From positions 43,848 to 107,847 of the forward strand of contig NZ_JABAII010000023.1 of the NCBI RefSeq assembly GCF_012641405.1: a stretch of DNA of 64,000 nucleotides, read 5' to 3'. The notes beneath the pieces are model-generated. The model had not been told where the DNA came from. It made no database searches and saw nothing but the letters and a program-made list of their open reading frames with translations. Origin of the DNA: Rhizobium sp. P40RR-XXII (lineage in GTDB: Bacteria > Pseudomonadota > Alphaproteobacteria > Rhizobiales > Rhizobiaceae). Shown here in pieces: positions 35,089-44,181 of the stretch. The first letter of the stretch is position 1; each line of letters begins with the position of its first letter. The translations under genes were made by a program, and so were the position numbers.

Positions 35089-36126
35089 ATGGACAAGATT
35101 ATTCGTATTGGCATGGATACGTCAAAACATGTTTTTCAGTTGCATGGCGTGAATGCTGGAGAGAAGCCGGTCTTGCGTAAGAAAATGCGACGAAAGGAGA
35201 TGATCGATTTCTTCACGACCTGCCCGCCAACTTTGGTCGCGATCGAAGCCTGTGGTGGTTCGCATCATTGGGCACGGCTGCTCACCTCATTCGGGCATGA
35301 GGTAAAAATGATCGCGCCACAACTTGCTAAGCCCTACGTCAAACGGAACAAGAACGACGCGGCCGATGCCGAAGGGCTCTGCGAGGCACTGAGCCGCCCA
35401 ACGATGCGGTTTGTTCCGGTTAAGACAGCTGATGAACAAGCGGCACTCATGCTGATCAGCGTCCGTACCCGCCTCATAGCCAACCGCACCCAACTCGCCA
35501 ACGCAATCCGGGGCTACGCCAATGAGTTTGGTGTCTCCGCAGCCAAGGGGTTGGCACATATCCCTCTGCTGCTTGAAAGAATACAAGCCGACGGGACTGT
35601 GCCAGAGCTTGCACAGGAATTGTTCATGAGCCAGGCTGAGGAATATGCTCAACTGGAAATGAAGATTGCGGATGTGGAGGCCAAGGTAAAGGCATGGCAG
35701 CGTAACGACGAACGCAGCATACGTCTCAACACCATTCCCGGCATTGGCCCAATCGGTTCGGCTCTTTTGATAATGAAGACACCTGCTCCGGAACTCTTCA
35801 AATCTGGTCGCCAGTTCGCAGCCTGGATAGGGTTGACGCCAAAGGATCATTCGACCGGCGGCAAGCTGCGGCTCGGCGGTATCACGCGAGCCGGCGATGA
35901 AGCTCTGCGGGCTGTCTTGGTGGCTGGAGCAACCGCTGTCATTCATCACGCCCGGCGATCTGGCAAGGCTTCTCGATGGTTGGCGGAACTGCTCAGGCGC
36001 AAACCGCCTAAACTGGCAGCTGTCGCACTAGCTAACAAGATGGCGCGCATGGCCTGGAAGCTCATGGTCTCCGGAGAGACATACAGCGCACAATCAGGAC
36101 CAGCCTTGACGGGATGCGCCGCATGA
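35089..36126 (+). CDS. IS110-family DEDD transposase (IS1111 group), copy 2
   Basis: 345 aa, identical in protein sequence to the copy at 28303-29340, with the same start, DEDD residues and C-terminal transposase_20 domain. Intact and presumably active. Confidence 0.95.
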   Translation: MDKIIRIGMDTSKHVFQLHGVNAGEKPVLRKKMRRKEMIDFFTTCPPTLVAIEACGGSHHWARLLTSFGHEVKMIAPQLAKPYVKRNKNDAADAEGLCEALSRPTMRFVPVKTADEQAALMLISVRTRLIANRTQLANAIRGYANEFGVSAAKGLAHIPLLLERIQADGTVPELAQELFMSQAEEYAQLEMKIADVEAKVKAWQRNDERSIRLNTIPGIGPIGSALLIMKTPAPELFKSGRQFAAWIGLTPKDHSTGGKLRLGGITRAGDEALRAVLVAGATAVIHHARRSGKASRWLAELLRRKPPKLAAVALANKMARMAWKLMVSGETYSAQSGPALTGCAA

Positions 36127-36392
36127 AGATTGGGAAGCAAGAACTCGAAACAACCTGATCTTCACCACGCGTTGGTGATATACAACTTGCAAGATAATAG
36201 CAGATGGTGTGATCGATCGATCCGGGACACAGGATACCCCGGGAATCCCATTGGCCTCTCAAGGCCGCCTTGATGTTTGGGACCTGTGTTGCGGAAACCA
36301 TCTTGGCCAGCGTTCATGTGCGAACGCACCAACAGGCCGGACATATGGACGCAAGCGATCAGATCAAATTATCTCAAATATCTTGCGAGTCG
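36127..36392 (+). ncRNA. Candidate bridge-RNA region in the right end of IS copy 2
   Basis: Same non-coding right end as copy 1. Because both elements carry the same guide region and lie in the same 15-bp target, the pair is consistent with RNA-specified targeting. Confidence 0.4.
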
Positions 36393-36625
36393 GGGGCCGT
36401 CCACATATGGGATATGAACCTATGGCCGGTGCTACAGAAAGCTAAGCGACTGAAAAATTGGATTTTGACCGAAAACGACAGTTCAAAATTCAGCGGCCGC
36501 GCACGGGCGTCTATTTCGTTCCATCAACGTCGCAAAATCATCCAGCTGGAGCAATAACTTGCATGGCATGTGCCATCTGTCGGATATAGATTCCATCTCA
36601 ACGAACCCGATCATGCAGGCATTCA

Positions 36626-37567
36626 GTGGATCAGATACTCGCCATTCGAACGTTTGTCCGCGTCGCCGAAGCCGGCTCTTTCGCCAAGGCAGCGGATACG
36701 CTGAACCTGCCCCGATCCTCCGTCAGCAAACTCGTGCAGGATCTTGAGGCGCATCTCGGGACGAAGCTCGTGGAGCGCACCACGCGGTCGGTCACGATGA
36801 CCAGCGAGGGTGTGGCCTATCACGAGCGCGCGCTGAAGCTGCTCGCCGATCTCGACGACATGGACGGCACTGTCGCCGGTTCCCGCAGTGCGCCCAAGGG
36901 AAAGCTGCGCGTCGACATTGGCTCGGTGCTGGCAAACCGGATCCTTATCCCGGCGCTCGCCGATTTTCAGCGTCAGTACCCTCATATCGACCTGCTGCTC
37001 GGCGTCAGCGATCGGCCCGCCGACGTCGTCAGTGAGGGGATCGATTGCGTCATTCGCGGCGGAGCGCTCAGTGACTCCTCGATGAAGGCGCGAAAGCTGT
37101 GCGAACTGGACTACGTCATTTGCGCGTCGCCCGCCTATCTGGATAACCTGAAGTTGCCCGAGCGGCCGGAGGATATCGAGGCGCATCGGATCGTCAGCTA
37201 CTTCTCTGCATCGTCGGGAAAGAGGTTTCCGCTGAGGTTCCAGCGCGGCGATGAGCGCAGCGAATATCTCCCGACCTCTAGCGGCATCTCGGTCAACGAG
37301 AGCACCGCGCATTTGAACGCGCTGCTCGCTGGGCTCGGGATCGGCCAGAGCTTCGGCTTCCTGGCGCGACCTCATTTTGAGAGCGGCGCGCTTGTCGAAC
37401 TCCTACCCGACTGGAAGCCGGACAATCATCCGCTGCACCTCGTCTACCCGGCCGATCGATTTCCAAACCCGCGGCTGCGCGCCTTCACGGAGTGGGCGGC
37501 GAAGATATTCGAAACCGTCGATGCCAGACGCGATGTGACGACGCAGACCATCCATCCACATGGATGA
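36626..37567 (+). CDS. LysR-family regulator
   Basis: 313 aa from a GTG at 36626 (Met-Asp-Gln-Ile-Leu-Ala-Ile-Arg), with AGG 8 nt upstream; no in-frame ATG is available. The CrgA/AaeR-like winged helix-turn-helix (GSFAKAADTLNLPRSSVSKLVQDLE) is followed by the effector domain. The last codons (IHPHG) overlap the first copy of the palindromic 27-bp motif. Same strand as the SDR, quinone-reductase-like and ABM genes 170 bp downstream, which it may control. Confidence 0.9.
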   Translation: MDQILAIRTFVRVAEAGSFAKAADTLNLPRSSVSKLVQDLEAHLGTKLVERTTRSVTMTSEGVAYHERALKLLADLDDMDGTVAGSRSAPKGKLRVDIGSVLANRILIPALADFQRQYPHIDLLLGVSDRPADVVSEGIDCVIRGGALSDSSMKARKLCELDYVICASPAYLDNLKLPERPEDIEAHRIVSYFSASSGKRFPLRFQRGDERSEYLPTSSGISVNESTAHLNALLAGLGIGQSFGFLARPHFESGALVELLPDWKPDNHPLHLVYPADRFPNPRLRAFTEWAAKIFETVDARRDVTTQTIHPHG

Positions 37568-37575
37568 TGTCTCCA
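37549..37575. promoter_or_regulatory. Palindromic 27-bp motif, copy A
   Basis: CATCCA at 37549-37554 and TGGATG at 37561-37566 are inverted around 6 nt, followed by ATGTCTCCA. Overlaps the lysR stop codon and lies 162 bp before the SDR gene. Near-identical copies are at 44013 and 48203. Confidence 0.6.
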
Positions 37576-37736
37576 CCTTGAGCGGCTTCTCGCCGCCAAG
37601 CTGACGAACTAACTTCTCCCCATCGGACGGCGACGAGGCCAACAGCCAACGCCACCTCCCGAACAGTTTGAGAATTTCAACAGGCCGCGCGCATTCGGGC
37701 TGAACCCTTTCATGCGCCCAGCAACAGGAGAGTAAA

Positions 37737-38492
37737 ATGACCAACAGACTCGAAAACAAGGTTGCCGTCGTCACCGGGGCAACCAGCGGGATCGGCCTTG
37801 CAACGGCCAAGCTTTTCGCCGCGGAAGGTGCACGTGTCTACATCACAGGCCGCCGCAAGGACGTCCTCGACAAGGCTATCGCCGAGATCGGTCACGGCGC
37901 GATCGGCGTGCAGGCGGACTCCGCGAAGAATGAAGATCTCGACAAGTTGTTCGCCCAGGTAACGGAAGAACAGGGCCGCCTCGACGCCCTCGTTGTCAAT
38001 GCTGGTGGCGGTAGCATGCTTCCACTCGGCCAGATCACTCAGGAACAGGTCGAAGACACCTTCGGTCGCAACGTGAAGGCCGTCATCTTCACCGTCCAGA
38101 AAGCGCTTCCGCTGCTGGGCAAAGGCTCGTCGGTGGTGCTAACGGGCTCGACCGCCGGTACCGAAGGTACGGCTGCCTTCTCCGTTTACTCCGCTTCGAA
38201 GGCGGCGGTCCGCAATCTGGCCCGCTCCTGGGCGCTCGACCTGAAGGGCACCGGCATCCGCGTCAACGTCGTCTCGCCCGGCGCCACACGCACCCCTGGC
38301 CTAGTCGAACTCGCCGGTGACGACAAGGAACAGCAGCAGGGCCTGCTTGACTATCTCGCCTCTCGCATCCCGCTCGGCCGCGTCGGCGAATCCGAGGAAA
38401 TCGCCAAGGCAACCCTATTCCTCGCTTCTGACGACGCAAGCTTCGTCAACGGCGCCGAGCTCTTCGCCGACGGCGGCCAGGCCCAGGTCTAA
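37737..38492 (+). CDS. Short-chain dehydrogenase/reductase
   Basis: 251 aa. Classical SDR: cofactor motif TGATSGIG (15-22), NAG at about 89-91, catalytic Ser near LTGSTAG and Y-x3-K (YSASKAA), and the C-terminal NGAELFADGG end typical of FabG-like enzymes. NAD(P)-dependent oxidation or reduction of an alcohol/ketone. CAGGAG stands upstream of the ATG. Followed after 58 bp by the zinc-type dehydrogenase gene. Confidence 0.92.
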   Translation: MTNRLENKVAVVTGATSGIGLATAKLFAAEGARVYITGRRKDVLDKAIAEIGHGAIGVQADSAKNEDLDKLFAQVTEEQGRLDALVVNAGGGSMLPLGQITQEQVEDTFGRNVKAVIFTVQKALPLLGKGSSVVLTGSTAGTEGTAAFSVYSASKAAVRNLARSWALDLKGTGIRVNVVSPGATRTPGLVELAGDDKEQQQGLLDYLASRIPLGRVGESEEIAKATLFLASDDASFVNGAELFADGGQAQV

Positions 38493-38550
38493 CCCAATAA
38501 CAGGAGCGGCTGACGGCCGCTCCGCTTCTCATTCTCAAGGAGAGCCCGCG

Positions 38551-39552
38551 ATGCGTGCCGCAGTCTATTTCAAGCATGGGAAGCCTGAGGACGTTCTTCA
38601 GGCAGTCGAAGTCGAAGATCTGAAGCGTCCGGCACACAACGAAGTGCTGATCCGGGTGCTTCTCCGGCCAGTCCACCACGGCGACCTTCTCGGCATAGCC
38701 GGACGCTACCAGCCGGGAGCCGTGGTTCCGAAGGAGGGCGTGCGCGTCGGCTTCGAGGGCTACGGCATCGTCGAGGAAGCAGGCGATGGAGCCGCCTTGA
38801 GGCCAGGCACCCGCGTCGCCTTCTTCCCCGGCCGAGGCGCGTGGAGCGAAAAGGCCATCGTCTCGGCCGAATACGTCACCGAGATCCCTGATGACGTCTC
38901 GGACGTGGCCGCTGCTCAGCTACATGTCAATCCGCTGACGACGGCGCTTCTCTTGCGGGCCGTCGAGACATCCGGCGCGAAACCGGGCCGCGACGTCGTC
39001 GTTCTCACCGCCGCCGGATCTGCCGTTGCCAGACTGGTGATCGGACTGCTTCTCGATCGCGGCTTCGATGTCGTCGGCGTCGTCCGGCGGGAAGCCGGCG
39101 TGAACGAACTCAACGTCGTGTATCCGGATCTGCCGGTGGTTTCCACAGACAAGTCAGGCTGGCAGGACAAGGTCGTTACGGCCGCCGACGGCCATCCCAT
39201 CGGCGTGGTGCTCGACCCTGTTGGCGGCGAGACGGCCAGTGCGGCAGTCGGGCTGCTCGCCCAAGGCGGCAGCCTTGTGTCTTACGGCGATCTTTCCGGG
39301 CAGCCGATCTCGGTCCCCGCGCTTTACTTTTCGACACGCGACATCCGGCTGTCAGGCGTGACGGTCGGGCGGTGGGCTGGCTTGCCTGTCGAAGTCCGCA
39401 AGGCCGATCTCAAGTTGGCGCTTGAGCTTGCAGCCGGCAAACCGGAGCTCTTTCGGGTCGAGCAGACGTTCGATCTCGCGGATGTCGGCAAGGCCGCCGC
39501 CCTTGTCGAAAAACCCGGCAAATCCGGCACGGTTCTGATTGCGTCGCGCTAG
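38551..39552 (+). CDS. Medium-chain dehydrogenase / quinone-oxidoreductase-like protein
   Basis: 333 aa from the ATG at 38551 after AAGGAGAG. GroES-like N-terminal half and a Rossmann domain (VLTAAGSAVARLVIGLLLDRGFDVVGVVRR). No structural or catalytic zinc Cys set is seen, so it belongs with the zinc-independent enoyl/quinone reductases (MECR/QOR type). It may reduce an unsaturated ketone or quinone that is linked to the SDR and ABM enzymes on either side. Confidence 0.88.
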   Translation: MRAAVYFKHGKPEDVLQAVEVEDLKRPAHNEVLIRVLLRPVHHGDLLGIAGRYQPGAVVPKEGVRVGFEGYGIVEEAGDGAALRPGTRVAFFPGRGAWSEKAIVSAEYVTEIPDDVSDVAAAQLHVNPLTTALLLRAVETSGAKPGRDVVVLTAAGSAVARLVIGLLLDRGFDVVGVVRREAGVNELNVVYPDLPVVSTDKSGWQDKVVTAADGHPIGVVLDPVGGETASAAVGLLAQGGSLVSYGDLSGQPISVPALYFSTRDIRLSGVTVGRWAGLPVEVRKADLKLALELAAGKPELFRVEQTFDLADVGKAAALVEKPGKSGTVLIASR

Positions 39553-39602
39553 GCGCCGGGTACCCGAAAGACACTGTCAGCCAGCCAAAGGAGAAAACGG
39601 TA

Positions 39603-39956
39603 ATGGCCGACCACGACAAGACACTGCCGACGAATGTGCTCGTCAGCGCCTATTTTCGTGTCCATCCAGATGATCGGCAGACCTTCATCGATGCGGTGAT
39701 CCCGGACATGAAGGCGGCGGCCGAGATCGAAGGATGCATTTTCTACGCCTTCGCGCAGGATCTGACGGACCCGAACACCTTCCACCTTGTCGAGGGTTGG
39801 AGAGACGAGGCCGCCTATGAAGCGCACGAGAACTCTCCGATCTTTCTGGAGGCTCTGAGCAGGGTGGTAAAGAATGTCCGGATCCTCGACCGACAGGGTA
39901 TCCGCTACGATGTCGCAAAGCAGCACATCGACGACCCGCGCGGTCGCGTCTCCTGA
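39603..39956 (+). CDS. Putative quinol monooxygenase (ABM family)
   Basis: 117 aa. ABM fold: VLVSAYFRVHPDDRQTFIDAVIPDMKAA, then EGCIFYAFAQDLTDPNTFHLVEGWRDEAAYEAHENSP. YgiN-type proteins oxidise hydroquinones. AAAGGAG precedes the ATG. It ends the SDR-reductase-ABM group, which suggests quinone or aromatic metabolism. Confidence 0.85.
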   Translation: MADHDKTLPTNVLVSAYFRVHPDDRQTFIDAVIPDMKAAAEIEGCIFYAFAQDLTDPNTFHLVEGWRDEAAYEAHENSPIFLEALSRVVKNVRILDRQGIRYDVAKQHIDDPRGRVS

Positions 39957-39994
39957 CACCATAGGGATTGCAGCATCATATCGGCGGCGCGCGG

Positions 39995-40867
39995 CTAGCG
40001 AAAGCTGTTGTCGCGCCGCCAGACTGCCGGCGTCAGGCCGGACCGCTTCTTGAATGTGCGGATCAGGTGCATGGCGTCACCGAACCCGGTTGCTTCGGCG
40101 ATGACGTCAAGCGGAGCCTCCGAGTTGAGGAGAAGCCCCTGGACCATCTTGATCCTCTCGTCGAGTTGCCACTGGTATGGCGAGGTTCCGGTCGACGCCT
40201 TGAACGCACGACAAAAGTGCCATTGTGAGTGGCCAAGCAGCGCGGCGAGTTCTCCAAGTTCGATCGGGCGAGGAAGCCTGCTGCGCATATAGTCCGTTAC
40301 GCGGCGGACCTGCCACGGGGCCAGCTTCTTGGGCTGACGTTCGATGGACGGAATAGCGCTCAACAAGGCGAGCACGCCGGCGACGAGGCTGTCACCAAAC
40401 AGCGAGGAAGAAGCGCCGACGTCGGAAATATCTATCAGCATCTTTACCAAGGACAGGATGCGTGGATCGCTGAATCGCAACCGTGGCTCTTCGAAAACAG
40501 CCGGCCTGAAATCGCCCTGCAGCCGCTCTTCCAAGCGAGGGACGTCGAACACGATCATTGCATATCGGGCATATCGGAGCCGGCCTGCATAACCCCACCA
40601 CGGCATCCCGCGAGATATCACCGCCATATGGTTGATGCTGTGCTCGATGGGGTTGGCCTGGTCTCGTTTAAGCCTGCATTCCGTCGCGCTTCCGACCTCA
40701 GCAAGACTGACGGTGAACCGCGTTTCGTTGGCATGCGGCATCGGATGGATGACGCGGCCCTCGGCATGCTCGTGGATGTCTTCGACGGTGGCACCGTTCC
40801 ACGTCCAACTTCTTCTCTCGATACTGAGGACGTTTTCTGGAAGATCGCTCTCAAATACCGTTGCCAT
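39995..40867 (-). CDS. AraC-family regulator, paralogue A
   Basis: 290 aa. C-terminal double helix-turn-helix (LGELAALLGHSQWHFCRAFKAST, then DAMHLIRTFKKRSGLTPAVWRR). The N-terminal sensor domain carries marks shared with the three other paralogues here: a W-x-WNG start, an EVG…E-x-RL strand, an IEHSINHM segment and WWGYAGRLRYARYA. Convergent with the ABM gene. First of three such genes in a row on this strand. Confidence 0.9.
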   Translation of the reverse strand: MATVFESDLPENVLSIERRSWTWNGATVEDIHEHAEGRVIHPMPHANETRFTVSLAEVGSATECRLKRDQANPIEHSINHMAVISRGMPWWGYAGRLRYARYAMIVFDVPRLEERLQGDFRPAVFEEPRLRFSDPRILSLVKMLIDISDVGASSSLFGDSLVAGVLALLSAIPSIERQPKKLAPWQVRRVTDYMRSRLPRPIELGELAALLGHSQWHFCRAFKASTGTSPYQWQLDERIKMVQGLLLNSEAPLDVIAEATGFGDAMHLIRTFKKRSGLTPAVWRRDNSFR

Positions 40868-41038
40868 TTCGATAGCCTGAACCGTGAAGCCGGGAATGCC
40901 CTTTCAGGGGCATGTTTCATGACAAGCAAATTTACTCAGCTTTGGATCTGCGACAACACCCGTTCATCGACGTTTCGGCGATTTCAGCAAGAACGTACAT
41001 GTCCGCAAAAAGTTACAGTTCTTCGCCTCGCAGCTGGA

Positions 41039-41935
41039 TCATGCCCTATGCGTGCGCCGCCACGCCGCCGGCGGCATCCACGTCTTTCTTCGGAATTGCC
41101 GGCTCAGGTGCATCTGGTCCGAGAAACCGGTCGCGACGGCTATATCCTCGATGGTTTGGTCAGTCTTGAGAAGCAGGTGGCGTGCCTGCTTCAAGCGGGC
41201 ATCCAACTGCCATTGGTAAGGCGACAATCCAGTCGATGCCTTGAATGCACGCGCAAAATGCCATTGTGAAAGGCCAACCAGGGACGCGAGTTCCTGGAGT
41301 TCGACCTGTTTCGGAAGGCGAAGCCTCATGTAGTCCGTCACCCGATTCAGCTGCCAGCTTGCCAGCGTTCCGGATCGGGCATGCGTTTCCCGCGATTCGA
41401 AGGCGATCGCAAAGATAGCGGCGATAAGGCTGTCGCCGTAGAGCTGGTACGAGCTGTCGTCATGGGGGATGGCGACGAGCATGTTCACAAGGGTCCATAT
41501 CCGCGGTTCCGCGAACCGCAACCGCGGCGCCTCCCCCGTCGTAGGCGCCACCTGATGCTCCAGGCGCTCGGTCAGAGCATCGAGGTCGAACATGACCGTC
41601 GCGTCGTAGCAATAGCCGAGTTTGGAAGAGTAGCCCCAAAGCGGCGTCCCGGCCGGCGCGAAAGCCATATAGCGTGCCTTGTGTTCGACGGCACATGGTA
41701 CATTCTTGCTCAAGCGTGGTTCGGTGATGCCGCCCACCTCGTCGAGATTGATCGACAGTCGCGTCTGGTTCTCGTAGCCAAGCGGATGCAGGATCTCACC
41801 CTCTGTATAATGTGCTTTGGTGATATCGATGCGTACGCCGTTCCAGCTTTGCGTGCGCGTGGCGATGCTACTGATGTTGTAGGGCAAGCCGAGAAGTTCT
41901 GCTTCGCGTGTATTCATCGCCGAGTGCGTCTCCAC
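41039..41935 (-). CDS. AraC-family regulator, paralogue B
   Basis: 298 aa from 41935 (a start at 41917 is also possible). Same architecture as paralogue A: SWNGVRI, LDEVGGITEPRL, VEHKARYMAF, LWGYSSKLGYCY in the sensor half and LQELASLVGLSQWHFARAFKAST in the DNA-binding half. It lies directly downstream of paralogue C, overlapping or abutting it by up to 22 nt, so B and C are likely co-transcribed. Confidence 0.9.
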   Translation of the reverse strand: METHSAMNTREAELLGLPYNISSIATRTQSWNGVRIDITKAHYTEGEILHPLGYENQTRLSINLDEVGGITEPRLSKNVPCAVEHKARYMAFAPAGTPLWGYSSKLGYCYDATVMFDLDALTERLEHQVAPTTGEAPRLRFAEPRIWTLVNMLVAIPHDDSSYQLYGDSLIAAIFAIAFESRETHARSGTLASWQLNRVTDYMRLRLPKQVELQELASLVGLSQWHFARAFKASTGLSPYQWQLDARLKQARHLLLKTDQTIEDIAVATGFSDQMHLSRQFRRKTWMPPAAWRRTHRA

Positions 41936-42783
41936 GCATGAGGGGTTTCGCCTGTTCGTCTCTTGAATGCGCGGCTGAGATGCGCGGCATCGCAGAAGCC
42001 GACGCTTTTAGCAACGGAATCAAGGGGAGCGTCAGTTTGGAGTAGCAGACCCTGTGCGATCTCCAATCTTTTCTCGAGCTGCCATTGATAGGGGGACAGG
42101 CCGGTCGAAGACTTGAAGGCACGGCAGAAATGCCATTGCGACATCCCCGCAAGTTCCGATAGCTCCCGAAGCCCGATCTTTTCCGGTAACTGATCTTGCA
42201 GATAAGAGGCGACCAGCGAGAACGTTTGGTCGGTGAGCTTGGCCCTTGCCGCGGGCGGCTCTTCGTCTGACGACAACAGCGCGAACACCGCCGACGTCAG
42301 GCTGTCGCCCAGCAACGTCATTGACGCATCGTCCTTCGGGATGGCGATGAGCATCCGCACGAGTGCATGAATCCGATCGTCCGTGAAACGCATACGAAGG
42401 CGCGCGAAACTTTGGGCGTCGAAATCCTCCTGGAATTTCGCCTCCAGCTTCTCCAGATCAAACAACAGCAGCGCGTACCGGCTATAGTGCAGTCCCTGCG
42501 TCGCGTGACCCCAAAGCTGCATTCCCCGTGGTACCAATGTCATATGGTTGGGCTTGTGGTCTAGAGTACAGGCTTGCTGCGGTTTCAGGCGGGGCTCCGT
42601 AATACCTCCAACTTCGTCGATTGCCATGGCGATGCCGGTTTCCTCTTCGTTCAGCAGCGAATGCAGAACTTCCCCCTTGGTGTACTCGTGTACGTCGACG
42701 ATGGTCACGCCATTCCAGGACTGAGCGCTGCGATCGATCCGAACAACGTTTTCATGAAGATCCCTCGCCCTTTCGCCACTCAT
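41914..42783 (-). CDS. AraC-family regulator, paralogue C
   Basis: 289 aa from the ATG at 42783; a longer frame to 42924 exists but its extra 47 residues have no counterpart in the paralogues. Sensor marks SWNGVTI, IDEVGGITEPRL, LDHKPNHM, LWGHATQGLHYSRYA; DNA-binding domain LRELSELAGMSQWHFCRAFKSST. Divergent from the exported hydrolase at 42995, which it probably regulates. Confidence 0.88.
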   Translation of the reverse strand: MSGERARDLHENVVRIDRSAQSWNGVTIVDVHEYTKGEVLHSLLNEEETGIAMAIDEVGGITEPRLKPQQACTLDHKPNHMTLVPRGMQLWGHATQGLHYSRYALLLFDLEKLEAKFQEDFDAQSFARLRMRFTDDRIHALVRMLIAIPKDDASMTLLGDSLTSAVFALLSSDEEPPAARAKLTDQTFSLVASYLQDQLPEKIGLRELSELAGMSQWHFCRAFKSSTGLSPYQWQLEKRLEIAQGLLLQTDAPLDSVAKSVGFCDAAHLSRAFKRRTGETPHAWRRTRR

Positions 42784-42994
42784 CTCCCTGCCGATCTCCC
42801 TTGATCTCGCGGCAAACACACCGGTCAGAGCGAAACCTACCCATTCGGCTGGTCGGGTAAACCGTTGAAATCGTCCGAGCCGAAGTTTGGCGCAAGAATG
42901 TGCAGCTTGCGCAAGAACGCGCATCGTCTGCCCTGCGTTGGCGGATTAGTTTCTGCACGTTCCTTTTAGAGACCTCGAACGGAAACCTCCGACA

Positions 42995-43984
42995 GTGACC
43001 TTGAATGACAAGACCCTGCCTCTCGCCCGGCGCGATGCGCTGCTGACGGGCACCGCGCTGGCCGCGACGATATCGCTCTCAGCAGCGCCGAGCTTCGCCC
43101 AGACAAAATCATCGGACCTTCCCAAGGACGGAAACCAAGCCATGACCGAAAGCTTCATCAAGACCAAAGACGGCGTCGACATCTTTTTCAAGGACTGGGG
43201 CCGCAAGGATGCGCAACCGATCGTGTTCCACCACGGGTGGCCCCTGTCGTCGGACGATTGGGACGCGCAGATGCTGTTCTTCCTTCAGCATGGATATCGC
43301 GTCGTCGCCCATGACCGCCGTGGCCACGGCCGCTCGGCCCAGGTTTCCGAGGGGCATGACATGGATCACTACGCCGCCGATGCCTTTGCCGTCGTCGAGC
43401 ATCTCAACCTGAAGAACGCGATTCATATCGGCCACTCCACCGGCGGCGGCGAAGTTGCCCGCTATTTCGCCAAGCACGGCCAGCCCGCCGGCCGCGTCGC
43501 CAAGGCGGTCCTCGTGTCCGCCGTACCGCCACTAATGGTCAAGACTGCAAGCAACCCGGAAGGCTTGCCGATCGAGGTCTTCGACGGTTTCCGCGCAGCT
43601 CTTGCCGCCAGCCGTGCGCAGTTCTTCCGTGACGTACCGGCCGGCCCCTTCTACGGCTTCAACCGCGATGGCGCCAAGGTCATGGAAGGCGTCATCCAAA
43701 ATTGGTGGCGCCAGGGTATGATGGGAAGCGCAAAGGCCCACTACGAAGGCATCAAGGCTTTCTCCGAAACCGACCAGACGGAAGACCTGAAAGCAATCAC
43801 GGTCCCAACGCTCGTGCTTCACGGCGAGGATGACCAGATCGTACCGATCGCTGACGCGGCCCTAAAGTCGATCAAGCTCCTGAAAAATGGGACCCTCAAG
43901 ACCTATCCTGGGTTCTCGCATGGCATGCTGACGGTCAATGCGGACACGCTCAACGCCGATCTGCTTGCCTTCGTGAAGGCATAA
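42995..43984 (+). CDS. Exported alpha/beta hydrolase (chloroperoxidase/esterase type)
   Basis: 329 aa from a GTG at 42995. A twin-arginine-like signal (LARRDALLTGTALAATISLSAAPSFAQ) occupies the first 36 residues. The non-haem chloroperoxidase/aryl-esterase fold follows: oxyanion FHHGWPLSSDDWD, nucleophile S148 in GHSTGG, acid D279 (HGEDD) and H309 (GFSHG). It hydrolyses esters or lactones, or forms peracids, in the periplasm. The upstream region is shared with the divergent AraC paralogue C. A second copy of the palindromic motif follows the gene. Confidence 0.88.
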   Translation: MTLNDKTLPLARRDALLTGTALAATISLSAAPSFAQTKSSDLPKDGNQAMTESFIKTKDGVDIFFKDWGRKDAQPIVFHHGWPLSSDDWDAQMLFFLQHGYRVVAHDRRGHGRSAQVSEGHDMDHYAADAFAVVEHLNLKNAIHIGHSTGGGEVARYFAKHGQPAGRVAKAVLVSAVPPLMVKTASNPEGLPIEVFDGFRAALAASRAQFFRDVPAGPFYGFNRDGAKVMEGVIQNWWRQGMMGSAKAHYEGIKAFSETDQTEDLKAITVPTLVLHGEDDQIVPIADAALKSIKLLKNGTLKTYPGFSHGMLTVNADTLNADLLAFVKA

Positions 43985-44012
43985 AGACAACGGGCCGCGC
44001 AGGCGACGACAT

Positions 44013-44039
44013 CATCCATCCCCGTGGATGATGTCTCCA
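44013..44039. promoter_or_regulatory. Palindromic 27-bp motif, copy B
   Basis: The best copy: ATCATCCA at 44011-44018 and TGGATGAT at 44025-44032 are perfect 8-bp arms around TCCCCG, followed by GTCTCCA. It lies between the hydrolase stop and the MFS gene (143 bp before its ATG). Confidence 0.65.
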
Positions 44040-44181
44040 TGCCGGCATGCTTCTCGGCCGGGGGTTGCGCCTCTACTTTGACCGACAAAGACATCGATCG
44101 TTTGAGCTCGTTCCGGCGCCAGCCAACATATTGGTTGCGGCGGTAGGGACTTTCTGCGGCTAGCAATCTGAAGGATCCAAC

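Larger units (their letters stand above)
35011..36407 (+). mobile_element. IS110-family (IS1111-group) element, copy 2
   Basis: Matches copy 1 with a constant offset of 6,786 bp; shared sequence spans 35002-36413. Same orientation as copy 1, so the 5.4-kb block between the two elements could be excised or amplified by homologous recombination. The left flank (…REAVEAFALM) and right flank (GYEPMAGATES, stop) read as one continuous frame when the element is removed, so it interrupted an older, unrecognised coding sequence. Confidence 0.88.

Noticed and set aside
40229..41269. 346-codon plus-strand open frame
   Set aside because: Antisense to AraC paralogues A and B, which have clear helix-turn-helix domains.
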